From contig OZ025245.1 in NCBI GenBank assembly GCA_964019155.1, positions 30,349,045-30,413,044 on the forward strand: DNA of 64,000 bases, in the 5' to 3' direction. Both the position numbers and the translations under genes were made by a program. Below are positions 9,620 through 23,118 of the stretch, piece after piece. The stretch comes from Osedax fenrisi. Lineage: Eukaryota; Annelida; Polychaeta; Sabellida; Siboglinidae. Position 1 is the first letter of the stretch; every line of letters begins with the position of its first letter. The notes beneath the pieces are model-generated. The model was not told the DNA's origin. It was given only the letters and a program-made list of their open reading frames with translations, and did not search any database.

Positions 9620-11945
9620 TGATGATGATGATGATGATAATAGGATTTGGTTGGCACTTATCACAGGTATGACCACCCCTAGTAGGTTCACATAACAATA
9701 CAATATAATGAATGACAACAAAAATACATAGATATAAAAGTGATTTCTGTAGGGGTGGAATATTATAGGAAAATCATGTTTTTGTGGAAATATCGGAGTG
9801 TAAGGAAGTCAATTGCGTCTTAGTGTTCGTAGGGAAGTCAAATAAGGAGGAGAGAGAATAAATGTATTTATGAGCGAGTGAGAGGAGGCGTAGAATAAAG
9901 CATGTTTTAAGAGGAAATTAGTTAAATATACGTTGTTGAGAGTCATTAGTTGAATGATTAAAGAGATTCATGGAGAAAATGGTGCTTAATAAGCACTGCT
10001 TAGAGATGCAAGAAACTGCAGTTTAAGGGGGAAAGTAAAGTGTTTAGAAGGTGATAGAGTAAGGAGGTAATAGTAGTCAATACGAGAAGGTACGAGTGAA
10101 TTTATGAGGATAGTGGTAAAAGTGTTAGTTAGGTCCTTTCTTATGTGATGAATTTTGAGGATGTGATAATTGGCTGATTTATATATATTATACATGTGGG
10201 AATTGAGGGAATAGTCTGTATCTAAAGTAACACCATCATTTAGGACAGATGAGGATGGAGTGATAAAGTGAATGCCAATGACAACAGGAGGACAACAACA
10301 ATAATAGTTTGATGTAATATTGAGGAGTGCAGATTTAGAAGAGTTAATAAGAAGGTTGTTCGAGAGAAGCCGTAATCTAATAGTTGAAGAACATTTACAT
10401 AATTAGGAGTTATCTGATAGTACATTGGAGGAGTGGAATAAGAAGGAATAGAGTTCTCTAATTACAATGGGGTATATGTATTAATGGATAAGGGGGATAT
10501 ATATTGAGAATAGGAGAGGGCCGAGAACAGATCATAAGATCAGATATTGTAAAAATAGAAGGTATAGAGAATTCAGAAAAGTAATGAGATTGGTTTACTA
10601 ATATAGATGCTCGGAATATAGCTACTTTGTAGGAGGGATGAAATAGAATTGCAGGTGTATAGAATGTTATCAATAAAGTTATTAGAATATTCATAGCATA
10701 ATTCATTTTTAGAAAATTATGTATATGAGGAATATTAAGAGTCAGTGGAGGGGAGAGAGCTTAGGAGAAAGGGCAAATGGAACACGAGGATTGGATGTGA
10801 GATTATTTATTATACTAATATTAAAAGAAGACCTGGCTTTATAGATTTGAGAAATTTATTTGTAAAACATGCGATATGAAGAAGATATTAGGAGGTTTTT
10901 AGAAGAGGGTGTACTGTGGAAGATATGTTCGAGCTTATCTAGTTTGTGTTTGAAAGAAACTAGTTCAGAGGAAAACCATAGAGAGTTTGAATTCACATTA
11001 ATAGTTCTAGTTTTCCGAGTGGCAAATTTTTCGATCGAATAAGATTATTATCAAAGATTTTGCGAAGAAAGATATAACACTCACTATGCATGCAACGTAA
11101 TTTACTAATACCCGATGCTGCTGCTAGCAGTAGTATCGAAATCACTGAAATAGATGTAGGTTTGGCTCTGTTTGCATACAATAATGTTTTCATTGCTCTA
11201 TTAAATTACATGCAATATAAATTAGCTTTTACTCACTAAATATATACTTATAGTATTGAAAACCTACATATCATATTTGTTTGTTATATATTAGTAATAC
11301 ACACTTAGTTTTCATAATATAAATATTAATTTAAAGCATATTATTTAACATTTTAAAAGTGTATAGTTAAATACAAATTTACATTATAAACAACACATAT
11401 ATGTTCCTAAAAGTAACCCGCTATAGGTGGCACTGGGGTATTTTGTATACAAATTCAAATTACACGATTTTCGCGTAAGTGTTATATCTTTCCTTAGAAA
11501 AATCTTTGGTATTATTGAGTGAATCAATGGAACAACACTGTGAAAGGAGGAGTGATTTAAGTTCCGAAGCAAAATAATCATAGTCATATAATCTATAATT
11601 TCTGTAGGTAATGACTTTTTTTGCACAGAGATGGAGTGAAGAAGAACTAATCGATAAGTTATTAGAAAATGATCAGTGAATAAATCTGATTTATAACAAT
11701 CAGTGATATACTTATAAATACTTTGGGATTTAAGAAAAATTAATTAAGTAAATGATCAGCAATATGAGTAGGTTAAGTTAGAAATTGATGTAGGTAGAGA
11801 GTCAGTAAGATTTTTGAAAGTTTAATGGGGAAGTATATTTGATGGTAGAGTATCAATGTACAAATGTATTATAAAAGGTGGTATAGTCTTGTTTTGGATA
11901 AATTAACATAATAGTAAAGTTAAAGGTTAATGAGAGAATAAATAC
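9620..11945 (-). pseudogene. CR1/L2-like LINE, 5'-truncated and decayed
   Basis: A minus-strand non-LTR retrotransposon remnant. From 5' to 3': a possible end of the endonuclease with PTEIIDY (about 11600); the linker FATRKTRTI/LWFSSELV motifs (about 11020-10900); RT remnants (10700-10240); and the RT thumb region at 10195-9986 with HIRKDLTNTFTTILINSLVP then SRIDYYYLL. The last matches the IRK-L...LV-S-LDYCN-LL pattern of CR1/L2 elements. It ends after a GTGATAAGTGCCAA stretch in a (TCA)n tail at about 9620-9640, as expected for this clade. Stops and frameshifts are many. A 458-bp MITE interrupts it at 11052-11509. A 3' end copy lies at 35640-36220. Confidence 0.8.
11052..11509. mobile_element. 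455-bp MITE family, copy A (nested in the LINE)
   Basis: Terminal inverted repeats of about 30 bp: CAAAGATTTTGCGAAGAAAG at the left and, read inward, CCAAAGATTTTTCTAAGGAA at the right, both continuing into AGATATAACACT. It is flanked by TATTAT on each side. The uninterrupted LINE copy at about 2130 has a single TATTATTGAGTGAATC at the equivalent place, which fits a 6-bp target duplication. Other copies are at 24589-25042 and 54851-55305. It has no transposase; the minus-strand frame in the left half recurs between copies only because the copies are similar. Confidence 0.85.
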
Positions 11946-11966
11946 TAACATATCTGCGAACTTTAC

Positions 11967-12038
11967 AAAGATCTTTCTCCACAGTCTCCGCCATCAGGAT
12001 GTACTGATGATAGAGTGATGAGAGGTGAGGTGTAACAT
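11967..12038 (-). CDS. Candidate exon B (unknown protein)
   Basis: A minus-strand open stretch ending in a good GTAAAG donor. The acceptor is either at 12039 (CACCCTCAG, giving 72 bases) or 12004 (ATCATCAG, giving 37 bases), after a long pyrimidine-rich tract. It encodes YHQYILMAETVEKDL and is followed by an AT-rich intron. It leaves one base of the next codon. Unrecognised; the splice context is good. Confidence 0.45.
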
Positions 12039-12049
12039 CTGAGGGTGAG

Positions 12050-12185
12050 GGGCATTGTGGAGAGGAGAGAGTGGATGTATGAGGATTTGGCAGTGGGAGA
12101 GGGGGATGGTGAGCAGGAGGAGTATGAGGAGTTGGAGGATCAGAAATGAGGATTAGGTTAGAGGAAAGGAGGATGAGATAATGCG
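12050..12185. other. Purine-rich (plus) / pyrimidine-rich (minus) tract
   Basis: Strong strand asymmetry: the plus strand is almost all G and A. On the minus strand it precedes exon B and could serve as an extended polypyrimidine tract. It has no convincing frame itself. Confidence 0.5.
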
Positions 12186-12251
12186 TACCCTTTCACTGAT
12201 GATGATGCATCCTCCTGTAGTTGTCATACGCTGACCTTGACCTCTGGTTAC

Positions 12252-12325
12252 AGGACAGAAGCTTGATGTTCAGCCACATCTAGTTCATCACCTAGACCTC
12301 CACTGCTGGGGAACTGCTGTTCTGC
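12252..12325 (-). CDS. Candidate exon A (unknown protein)
   Basis: 74 bases between a strong acceptor (pyrimidines then GTACCAG) and a GTAACC donor, about 52% GC in a 25-30% background. The only open frame reads AEQQFPSSGGLGDELDVAEH and ends two bases into a codon. Exon B does not accept that phase, so another exon lies between them or they belong to different genes. Confidence 0.4.
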
Positions 12326-12639
12326 CTGGTACGAGGGGGTACGTGAGAGTGGTGCAATGCTGTACTATAGTACATAGCCTCTAGGCTGTGTTGTGAGGTG
12401 AGGTGAACAGATCACAGCAGTCTTAAGTGAAGTCGCTCCAGTTAATATTATAATCATAATTAAATATGTGAAAACTATTTAATAACAACATTAAATAATG
12501 TGTTCTATTGTTTCTAAATAGCTTCAAAACTTTAATTATTTAACTTTAATGTTTTCTATTGTTGTTGTCTAGTAATAACAATAGCCCCAACAAACATATA
12601 TTATTGTATATAAATATTCATATATACTGGTGCAGTTAG

Positions 12640-12791
12640 TGATAGTGATAGTCTGTTGAATATTCAAATCTTACTTTATAGGAAAGTCTCTATTGAGAAG
12701 ATATTGAATTTTTCATATGTGTATCTACATAGATAAAAAAAACTAAATTATCTTTAATTTTAAAAAGTGTGAGTTAGTGGAAGTTAACTGT

Positions 12792-12844
<53 letters not shown>

Positions 12845-12965
12845 GGTATGAGATATTGTATTAAAAAATATATCCTGAACTATTATTATTTTATAATAAA
12901 ATTTCCTGCACTTTTCTCATTCTAATAAGATGTATTAAAACTATGTAATGTACAGGGATGGGTAG
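12640..12965. repeat. Dispersed repeat W, copy 1
   Basis: Matches 26025-26345 in reverse complement. A flank with ATATTGAATTTTTCATATGT lies on one side and AATAAGATGTATTAAAACTA on the other, with a (TA)n run at 12801-12842 in the middle in both copies. The shared internal microsatellite suggests the (TA)n is part of the element. Confidence 0.7.
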
Positions 12966-13765
12966 TGATGGATATATATAACATCTACTTATATAATAAA
13001 GATCAAATAATCATTGTGTTAGTAGAGGTTAAAGTAAACAATACCATGCTATATTGCTAACTTAGAACTTCAGTCTGTATTATACACCCAATATCAGCCT
13101 GTAATTATAGCCGTTCACACACAGACTGCCAGGTTTTGATATTAGAGGTAATCTTGCTATTTAGGGCTGTATTATTTAGTGTGAAAGTAACATAATGCTA
13201 TTTGTTATTGTTAGTATATTTACAATATATTCACATGATATTAAAATATACAATATATAAATAAATAAAATTCTTCTCACACATTAGATTTAATAGTTGC
13301 ATAATTCTGATTATATACAATATTAAGATTATAATGTAGTATATAAAATGATTATTTAATAATGCTTTATCAATGATTAGTACAAGAATAAATGTATATT
13401 AATTGTTATTTTTTGAAAAAATAAATGTAATTAATTATAAAAAATTGTATATTGATTAATTACTATTGAATTTCACTTTATTCTAGGATATTGATAGTGA
13501 CTATTTTTGTTAAGGAATCACCTCTATATTAATATATAAAAGATTTTATTTATTTTAAATATTAAGTATATAATAGGGATACAGTTACTGTTACATTTGA
13601 AATATTTAATAGATTATTATAAAAATTGTATTATATGATATTAGTGAATTACATTTAAATAAATTATAAATTGAATTTATCTTGAAATATCATAAAAAGT
13701 ATATTTTATAACATACCAATTATACAATTTAAAAAATATGTATTTATTTTTTATTATAATGACAT
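12966..13765. other. AT-rich intergenic DNA
   Basis: No gene seen. A GC-richer patch at 13060-13160 lacks a splice-bounded frame. Confidence 0.5.
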
Positions 13766-14240
13766 AACCTTATTATTTTGCCATCTGGTTTGATATTGAC
13801 TTGATATACTTTTGTTGACACTCTCACCATGTAAAATAATAAATAAATTATTAATTCATTTAATATTAGATATATTAATTAATTACCTTTCTATTTCACA
13901 ATGTTTTTGATATTGACTTGATCTACTTTTGTTGACCATGTAAATTTATAAATAATTGATTAATATATTTAAAATATTATATATATTAATTAAAAACCTT
14001 TGTAGTAACCACCCCATTTTGTTTGATATGGACTTGATCCACTTTTCTAGAAACACTCACCATGTAAATTAATTAATTAAAACTTAATTTAAAATATAAA
14101 TGTATTCAATATTAATAACCTTTGCAATATCTTCAATTTGATTTGTTCAACTTTTGTTGATGGCTCACTATAAAGATAAATGTATTATCAATGTATTTTA
14201 AATATTAAATATGTTAATAGTTTACCTTTATATTCCACTA
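13766..14240. repeat. Minisatellite, about 106-121-bp unit, four to five copies
   Basis: Units begin at about 13766, 13885, 13997, 14118 and 14224. Each starts AACCTT or ACCTTT, then a TTTGATATTGACTTGAT-like core, then CTTTTGTTGA and CACCATGTAAA, then AT-rich filler. Units have diverged and the last is partial. Confidence 0.8.
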
Positions 14241-14584
14241 TATGTTTTAATATAACTGTACACTATACATAACTAATAATTCAATATAATTTTATATTAC
14301 TTATATTTATTTATAATAATCAATACAATAATAAGCAAGTTATATAATAGGTGTATTATGGAACAATTACTTATTAATGACTATTAGTATTTATAGTGAA
14401 CACATTTTTCTTATATTTACATGTAACTATCTATTTATAGAACAGACTTGCTTCCCCCATTAATTAATAGAAATCATCATTAAGTTGATGGTACTTATTT
14501 TATTTTAATACAAAGTAAGTAATGTATCACAATTTCACTAGTAGTTTTTACATAGTATATGACTCTTTATTGCTCAAATCTAAA

Positions 14585-14739
14585 GCATGATGCAGTCTCA
14601 GTCTCAGTCTCAGTTACCTAAAGTTTCAACTCGACTCGGGCTCGTTTTGTTAGAGTCTCGGCTCGGCTTGGGCTCGTTTTTTTTCCAAAAATGAAAGTCT
14701 CAGCTCGGCATCAAAAGCTCGGCATCATTTACATCCCTA
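14585..14739 (-). mobile_element. hAT-type transposon end (GCTCGG repeats)
   Basis: Read on the minus strand the end is TTAGGGATGTAAATGATGCC, then repeated GAGC/GAGCCGAG words, then three GAGACT units. This pattern (TAGGGGTGTAAA followed by GAGC-rich subterminal repeats) is known at hAT element ends. No partner terminus was found, so only a fragment is supported. Confidence 0.45.
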
Positions 14740-16239
14740 ATATATATATATATGTTAAATATATAAGTAAAATATATATTTAAATATTATATACTCTATA
14801 TAATATGTATATTTATATAAATATAATTAATATATATATGCTTTTATAGGCTTACTCGAAATGTAATGCAGCTAAAAAAAACCTGTAAAAGTAAAAATAA
14901 ACCCAACCAAACCAAACTAAACCAAACCAGTGAAAATTCAAAATTAAATCATAATATCATTATTTTATTAAATATATTTATATATATACACGTGATATTT
15001 TATCTTATTTATTTAGATAATATAGATACTAAACGAAAAACTATTAGTAAAATTGTCATAAATTAAATAGATTATTACTAAGACATACATCTTATTTTTA
15101 ATATAGATTAGGTTAATTTTAGAGTTTTTAATATCAAGATTAATTAGATCTATATATTGTGATATATCATTTGCCAAGTTAATTAAAAATAGTAAATATT
15201 CAGTGACCAGTAACTATTTTTACAAGACCACCTATTTTCACCTATGTATTTACATTTAAATGTTTATACATATAAAACAAGAGTCACACATGCAAATAAA
15301 ATAACTATAACATTTTTAATTATAATTATATATTTTAACTATTATATAATCAAATTAGTGAGTATAAATAAAATTCCAAAATAACTATATAATAAACTAT
15401 ATATATAATATTAAATAATCGAATAAATTCAAAAACTAATTTTAAATAAATAATTATAATTATATTATAATAAAACAATATAAAACAGATATTATTTAGA
15501 ATGACAATATTAATTAAATAGAAACAAAAATTAAATTAAAAGATAAAATATATGAATAGAATACAATTCACAAATATGAATGAATATATATTTTATAACT
15601 AAATATATCTATTATATTTGTTACAAAGATGGACATCATTGAAATATAATGATATATACCACTGAAAAGTATGTATTTCGGAGTACAAAAGTTACAATTT
15701 CAGAAATAGAAAACATATGTCCTGAGCTTGATTATATATAGTTAAATTTACTTTATAATGATGTGTTCACATATAATATCTTACTTTTAAATACATTCAA
15801 AAAGATCTCAAATTACATAAGTTTATTATTTAAATTGTATATAATAAATTAAATATTTATAATGAACATTTATAAATGGCAATTAATTATTATTATTATT
15901 ATAATGTTTGTTAAAGGGGTACATAGTTCACACACTTGCTATAGCAGTATACTACAGTATATTACCATAGCGAAGGTAATGCAAGGGCTTTGCTACTACT
16001 ATACTTACATGTTGGTAAATAATTGTAATATTGCCAACATTTCATATCTTTATAAACTATAAATATAGTTATATTCATGTACAGAAAGAATTGTATTATA
16101 TTAGAATAATCACATTGTGAGAACGAGTAGACAATAAATCATTATATATATTTACATAGTCAAGTATAATTATTATGAATATATAACATGTATGTATATT
16201 CATGTGTAATAACCAATTATAACCCACATATAAATAATG
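14740..16239. other. AT-rich intergenic DNA
   Basis: About 1.5 kb of AT-rich sequence with short chance frames at 14866-15066 and 15862-16062. Their translations are lysine/asparagine/isoleucine-rich and low in complexity. No splice-bounded exon seen. Confidence 0.6.
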
Positions 16240-16672
16240 TATACATTATTCACAGACATCTAAAATCTAACCTTTAGGTTGGTTTAGCCTCGGAAGCAGT
16301 GATGCAACCATAACTAATTAGTATTAATACTGTATACGTAATATTGCGTAACGAAGTGACATGTTAAATGAGGGTAGATGTTGTCAGAGCGACTGGTAAC
16401 TATTTAATGAACTCTCTATTATACCTACTGATAATAACACACGTAATTATATTTCTGGAGGGGTGTGAATTAATACGCGGGTAATTAATCCGCGAGAAAG
16501 TAGATCTCGATAAAATGTATGTATTATATATACAAGGACATATCCTTGACATATCTTTATAATACGAATTACAATATATACGTTTACGCATATCGTAATG
16601 TTATTCGTGATAAAACTTATGTAGGTTTAATCGTTACAACATGTAATATACCTAGGGGAGTGTATACTAATA
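16240..16672. repeat. Dispersed repeat V, copy 1
   Basis: Matches 22978-23470 in reverse complement over about 430 bp. Markers include TGGTTTAGCCTCGGAAGCAG, a dyad ACGCGGGTAATTAATCCGCG around 16477-16497, and ACAAGGACATATCCTTGACA. Copy 2 carries an extra (TA)n expansion. No coding frame. Confidence 0.75.
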
Positions 16673-16752
16673 TAACAATACATTGATAAATAACAATTGA
16701 ATACATGTATACATATATATATACGTGATATATGACACCCGTATGTTACTAT

Positions 16753-16829
<77 letters not shown>
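16753..16829. repeat. (TA)n(TG)n compound microsatellite
   Basis: A TA run followed by a TG run with few interruptions. Confidence 0.95.
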
Positions 16830-16834
<5 letters not shown>

Positions 16835-17414
16835 AGTTTGTGTATTTACAGTGAAATCTAGCTGTATAATATAGTTAACTACTTTGATAATCACGCTGCG
16901 AATATTTACTATATTTATTAATAGTCATATATTTACAATATTGTGTAGAATTCTGGGAATTTCCCAGTAAACAAAGTGAACAAAAATATGTTTTTTAAAT
17001 GTTTTTAGAATTATACAAAAGATAAAAGATAAACTTTGTTATATTGCTAAATTTCATTTTAAATTATACAAAAAATTACAAAAAAAATATTAAAAAATTA
17101 AATTTTGTTTTTTTAAAATTAATTTTTTTAAAATTATAAATGTTTTTATTATATGATTTTGAACACTTGTATAATATTGCAATTGTGATCGCTATGGAGT
17201 CTATTACAAAGGATCGATGATCGTGATGACGTCATCACTGACCATCACTATTGCTCACAATACCTACTATATAATACTGTCATTAGGATATGATAATACT
17301 CGGTTTAAAAAGCATATTATAATATATTTAAACTAATAAAGCATATTTATATATAAACGTAAACCAACGTATCATGTTATATCTGTCGCATTCACACATA
17401 TCGTCAAAGGCAGG

Positions 17415-17560
17415 ATTACTAACATCGATAGTGCGATAGTTATCTCGCACCTCAATGGTCAATACGTCGTACAATGTATAGTATTGTATTGACCGTTGTG
17501 GTGTGAGATAAATGTTACACTATCCTACACTATCACTATTGCACTATATATGTTAGTAAT
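17415..17560. repeat. Foldback hairpin, about 146 bp
   Basis: The two halves are imperfect reverse complements, starting ATTACTAACAT and ending ATGTTAGTAAT. CGCACCTCAATGGTCAATAC in the left arm pairs with GTATTGACCGTTGTGGTGTG in the right. The loop is short. It could be a small MITE or a hairpin RNA source. Confidence 0.7.
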
Positions 17561-18078
17561 TATTCCTTTATGCAGTGCCGTATTTCTATAGATTTATATT
17601 TTACTTTGTAACTATCATTTATACTTATATCTATTGATATAACTATTTTGAATTTATTTTTGATTTATAATATCAATTATGTATAGCTTGTATATTGCGA
17701 GTAGGTATAATTTGAATTTTATATTTATGTATTTATATATATATATATATTATTTTTATTTAATATACAATATATAATATGTACATATGCATGTAGGTAT
17801 ATATACTTATATGTATATTATAGTGCTTAGTACAAATGTATAAACGTATTTATACATACATGTTTATTTGTATTTGTATATATGTAGGAGAACGTATTAT
17901 TGTATATTATGTAATATATTAAAATAAATTTAAAAAAAAGTGAATAAACATATTTACCTTAACGATTTTCTAAAGAATGTAATAAACTTTAATGTAATAT
18001 ATCTATAGTATGTATTTTATCTAGGTAAATTATAAATCTATGATTATATCAATGTATTTAATGTTATCTTTGCTTTGG

Positions 18079-18117
<39 letters not shown>

Positions 18118-18770
18118 TGGTGTGTATACACAATGTGTATTATACATGTTTATATATAATATATACTATATACATATGGGTGTTCTATTAGTAGTATAAT
18201 TCATTAACATAAATCCAATTCTAAATACATTATTAGGAAGTGATATATAAATATATGTATAATATGTATAAAGATATCCATAATACAAATAATAATACCA
18301 ATAAGAATGTATTGTATGGAAATGTGATTATTTATTAGTATTGTAGTATGTTATGATATGCAACAGTTCTCCTCCGTATTAAGTAGATATCCCGTGACTC
18401 ACCGATAATGTTACTACATCGCGGTGACTCATACTCGTGTATAGATATACCTAAGCAACAGTACACTAGCGCTGTATACGGGTGATACGCAATCGTACAC
18501 AATAGTATTAATACAAGTATTCAGGTCATCGTATCCTACATTACAATATGTTCTAGTGTCGTTATTATTTTAAATATACTTCTTCTCTATTTTACTTTCG
18601 CTATTACGTTTGATAATTATCTAGATTAACATACCAACTATAATATTAATATACATATATATATATATATATATTAATTTATAATAATAATATTAATTAC
18701 AATTTAGTAATAGGTGTTTGTTTCAATTAAAATATTTATTTTAAATGCATATTATCCATATGTGATATAA

Positions 18771-18817
<47 letters not shown>

Positions 18818-21800
18818 AACGCGAACATGCATATACAAACAGTGCATAAACTGTGCATTGCACACTGTGCATTGCACACTGTGTAATGCGTCACACACAT
18901 ATACAAACACACACACACACATAAATAAACATACACACACACACTCACACACACACATACACACACATACACACATATATACACAGGCAGACATAGAGAA
19001 AAAAAACTGATCTGGATTATCTTTAAAACACATATCCATTTACAAAAATCTAAATATTATACATACTGCAATAAATCCTAAACTTCCTATATATTATATA
19101 TGTAACATATATACATCAAATAATCAATTGAATTTAAAAATAGAAATAACTAGTGGTCATCACATACTGTTAAAACACAATCTACCTAAGAATAACTTTC
19201 CATTTCACTGGAATAAACTCCACAGGATTATAACTAACGAAAAACACTTAAACAAATTTAAAACAACATAGATACTTACTTGAACTAACTTTATGAACTG
19301 CACTTTAACACACACTAACACATTTCCATACAATTCATTATTATTATTGTATTTTCTATTATAGATGTCTTTAGATAACTGTATACGACCAACTCCGTAT
19401 GCTTATACATGTAAATGCAGATGTTACGCTTGCTAACTCGGTACGTGGGTATGCCTACACATATGTTACAGACACGCCCCCTTTAGTGCGTGTTGTATGC
19501 GTATGTGTATACGCATTGATTTGCTTATACAGCGTAATGGCAGGTCACGTGTAAAGCTTGTATTGAATTCCCTATCATATTTAAATATAATGTATTATAA
19601 GTTATGATATAGTCACTGATATATAATTAGGTATACCTAATTATATATCTGTGGTTATAGTAGAAGATACGGTAATATAACATACGGGTGTGGTCAATAG
19701 TAGGTGGTCAATGCTAATTAGAAGCATTAGATGTCCACTCGTGACCTACATACACGGATTACATCATATTATATAACAACTGTGTGACGTGTGGTAATGT
19801 GGCGCCAGTAATTAAGATCTGTATAGACTGACTTCGTACATTATCGCTCACTACAACTATTGCACTCCGAGTGGCAACTCGTTCTTGAAGGTCATTCTTT
19901 GTTATTGATTATTTACATTCATATTACACATAAGATAAATTACACATAAGATAAATTTAAATAGGATACAAAAACATTGATTGTGTAAATAAATAATCAA
20001 TAGCTGTGTATTTTCATCATACAATATAAACAAACATAACATCTATCTAGTTGATAATATATACCGACATCGTATACAACGTACAACCTATTACCTATTA
20101 CCTATTACCTCGATATACAGACACTTTATATGTGATTATATCTTATGAATTATAAGTTATAACATGTATACATATTATATTATAGTATATATATTATATA
20201 TTATATTATATATATATACATAAACAGGTATATATATATATGTATATATAAACCAAGCTATAATAATGATAATAGTAAAATTCATTAAATCGTAGTATTG
20301 TAGAATTAATATTACTAGTATTTAACAATAATAATAATATATGTATAGATATTATATTAATAAAATATATTTATTATATAGGATATATAATTTATTTCTG
20401 AACAAAATAATACAAATTAAAATAGTTAGAAAAGAGTAGCTAATTTAGTACAATTTTATTATATACGTATCTCTAACGACATCTCAGTTTGGTAATCTTC
20501 ACTTATAATAAACTCTCGATAGAGTAAACATTTTCAAATGATTTGTTGTATATCAATCTATAGGTTATAATAACACACACACATACATACATACACACAC
20601 ATACATACATACATACATACATACACACATATATATATATATATGAAATGTACATCTAGGTGAATAAATTGTATATTAAAATGTCAATATATGTGCGATT
20701 AGATACAAGCTATATCCTAATGTAACTCTATATATGTATAGTTTATCATTTAGATATACTATACTATTACCTACAATAGATAAATAAAATGTATATTAAT
20801 TAAATATCACAATGACAGTACTCGAGTATAGATATAAGATAATGATAGTATATGTATTATAATACATAATACATAATATATATATTATATTTAGTACTAA
20901 ATATATAGTACTACAGTTCTATAGTATACAAGGTCGCGTTCAATTGCGATAAGAAAATACTGTGGTCGAAGTGACTCATAGAGTTAAGGAGACTCTCTAG
21001 CACTATGGAGTGACAGGTCAGATAATTACTAATGTCCCCTATTACACAATAAGTATATTACGTAATCATATGTCAGCGTCGCTCTTACCATTATAACGCT
21101 AGTATATTCGTGATCTGCTACTGCTATTATAGTATATACTGTATTACATTGAATACAGTAAGTTAAATGTTATATACTTTACGAATGTATATAGGCGTAT
21201 ATACGTGAGGTTATTAATGTTATTACTAATAAGCATATCAATATACACACAATATAAACTACGTTATTAATTTATAGGTTGTACACAATTGTTATGTAAT
21301 AACTAGAATACAAATCATGCGTTATTATGTCATAATCATAGTCTATTTGATATACAATGCATTAATGTCACTAGAGATATAAATAGAACTGACCAATTCA
21401 TTGCTTCCCGTGCAAACATATGTAGACCGCACAAATGACCAATAGAACACCTTCATGTAATAGTGACATACAGTGATTTGTTATCTATAGCTAGTGGTGC
21501 CAGAATACATGTGACAATGGGCTGTATTGTATCTTATACATACTGACATGTGAAAGTATTCAATTGTGATTTAATATTATTTAATTGTTGATATTTATAT
21601 TTAATATAATTTATTTAATTGAAGTTGTACCCAATTTGTGATATTCTATTTAAGATATCACTTGTGAATTATCAATACAATTAATTGCATTATTATCTAC
21701 CTCGAAAGATAAATATAATTATAAATTTAATATAATAGATACTATAGATAATATCTATTAGATATATCTATATATACTATAATAATAGTATTTATAAATA

Positions 21801-22977
21801 GTAAATTTAATATAATATAGACTATAGATATACTATATTAATATTATTTATAAATAGTACATTTAAATAACTGTGAATATAAATACATGTATGTATTCGA
21901 ACATACAAGCGAAAGCAAATATAGAATATTCATTAATACTGGTAATTCATACGACATATTACCCACATTATTTATCATATCCTATTGTATTAATATCGTC
22001 TTCATGCTTACATTTTGTATTACCAATGTTTTCATATTTTACTTTATCTCATGCGAGATGTATTTATATACATGACATATGTATGTAACTTAAGGGGACG
22101 AGATACCATTGATTTTTTCGGAAAAAAATTGAATTTCAAATTTTTTTTTAATGTAAAATTATAATATTTCAAATATTATCTTTAAAATGGTGTTTAAATT
22201 ATGTTCATTACATTATTCATTTTGTTTATATTATATTATTTGTACCTATATAATCATATTGTTTATATTCATATATTATATTTGAAACTTGATTTACTCA
22301 GAATAATTATTTTGCATTTTGTATATCTCCAATTAATGTCTCTTCTTATTCAATATTGAATATTTTTTCTTCAAATTTTCACAATATTATATATAATATA
22401 TAAATGAACAGTATGATTAATTATTCTATATATATAATATATGTAAATTTACATAAATTGTAAATTTAGTGATAATTTGTGATAAATATCTTAATTAATT
22501 ATTTTTTTTTATAATTAATCAATTTATATTATTTATGTTAATAATTATTAAAATATATTCAACCATATGATAAAGCTATATGTTTATAATAAGATTGTTA
22601 AAAAATTATTACAAAAACTTTAATATTATAAGAGTTTATACATTTTTAAAACATGCTATTTTCCCTATCTTTTACATGTATACTGTTTATAAGTAGCTGG
22701 TGCCCTTAAATACAATGACAATAAGAGTTCACATACGTGATGGACAGTACAGTGGTAATGAGCGATAATGCCATGATACTACTAGGTATACTATATGTAT
22801 CTTAATCACTGGAGCCCCTATTATATAACGGTATTAATGTTCACTGGAGCATACATATATATATATATGTGTGTGTGTGTTTGTGTGTGTGGGTGTGTGT
22901 GTTAAAATCGTGTTCTATCAATGTGTTGATATATTAGTATATAGTATATACGAAGGTATCGGGGACCCATTTAAATC
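17561..22977. other. AT-rich intergenic DNA with microsatellites and palindromes
   Basis: About 5.4 kb without a supported gene. It includes microsatellites at 18083-18114 and 18776-18816 (TA), 18895-18980 (AC-rich) and 20572-20645 (CATA/CACA), a TATTACC triplication near 20090-20108, and the palindrome at 19618-19649. GC-richer patches at 18360-18540, 19380-19560, 19740-19880 and 20930-21130 gave no splice-bounded frame I could trust. Confidence 0.5.
19618..19649. repeat. Perfect 32-bp palindrome
   Basis: Sixteen bases (GATATATAATTAGGTA) followed by their exact reverse complement. The symmetry continues imperfectly outward to about 19608-19659 (TATAGTCACT / GTGGTTATA). Confidence 0.9.
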
Positions 22978-23075
22978 CCTAGTATATACTATACACACCC
23001 TCGGTACATGAACATTTTGTAACGATTAATTAGTACATACGTTTTATCACGAATAACATTACGATATTTGTAAAC

Positions 23076-23118
<43 letters not shown>

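Noticed and set aside
10993..11193. Recurrent frame containing LLYANRAKPT, also at 54748-54993
   Set aside because: It recurs because both lie in copies of the same non-coding MITE. Copy B does not keep it open.
12003..12025. Hammerhead ribozyme (CTGATGA core)
   Set aside because: No GAAA core partner or supporting stems in the correct positions.
18752..19039. Cys/Val/Tyr-rich minus-strand frame
   Set aside because: Generated by an AC/TA microsatellite; no splice sites or domain.
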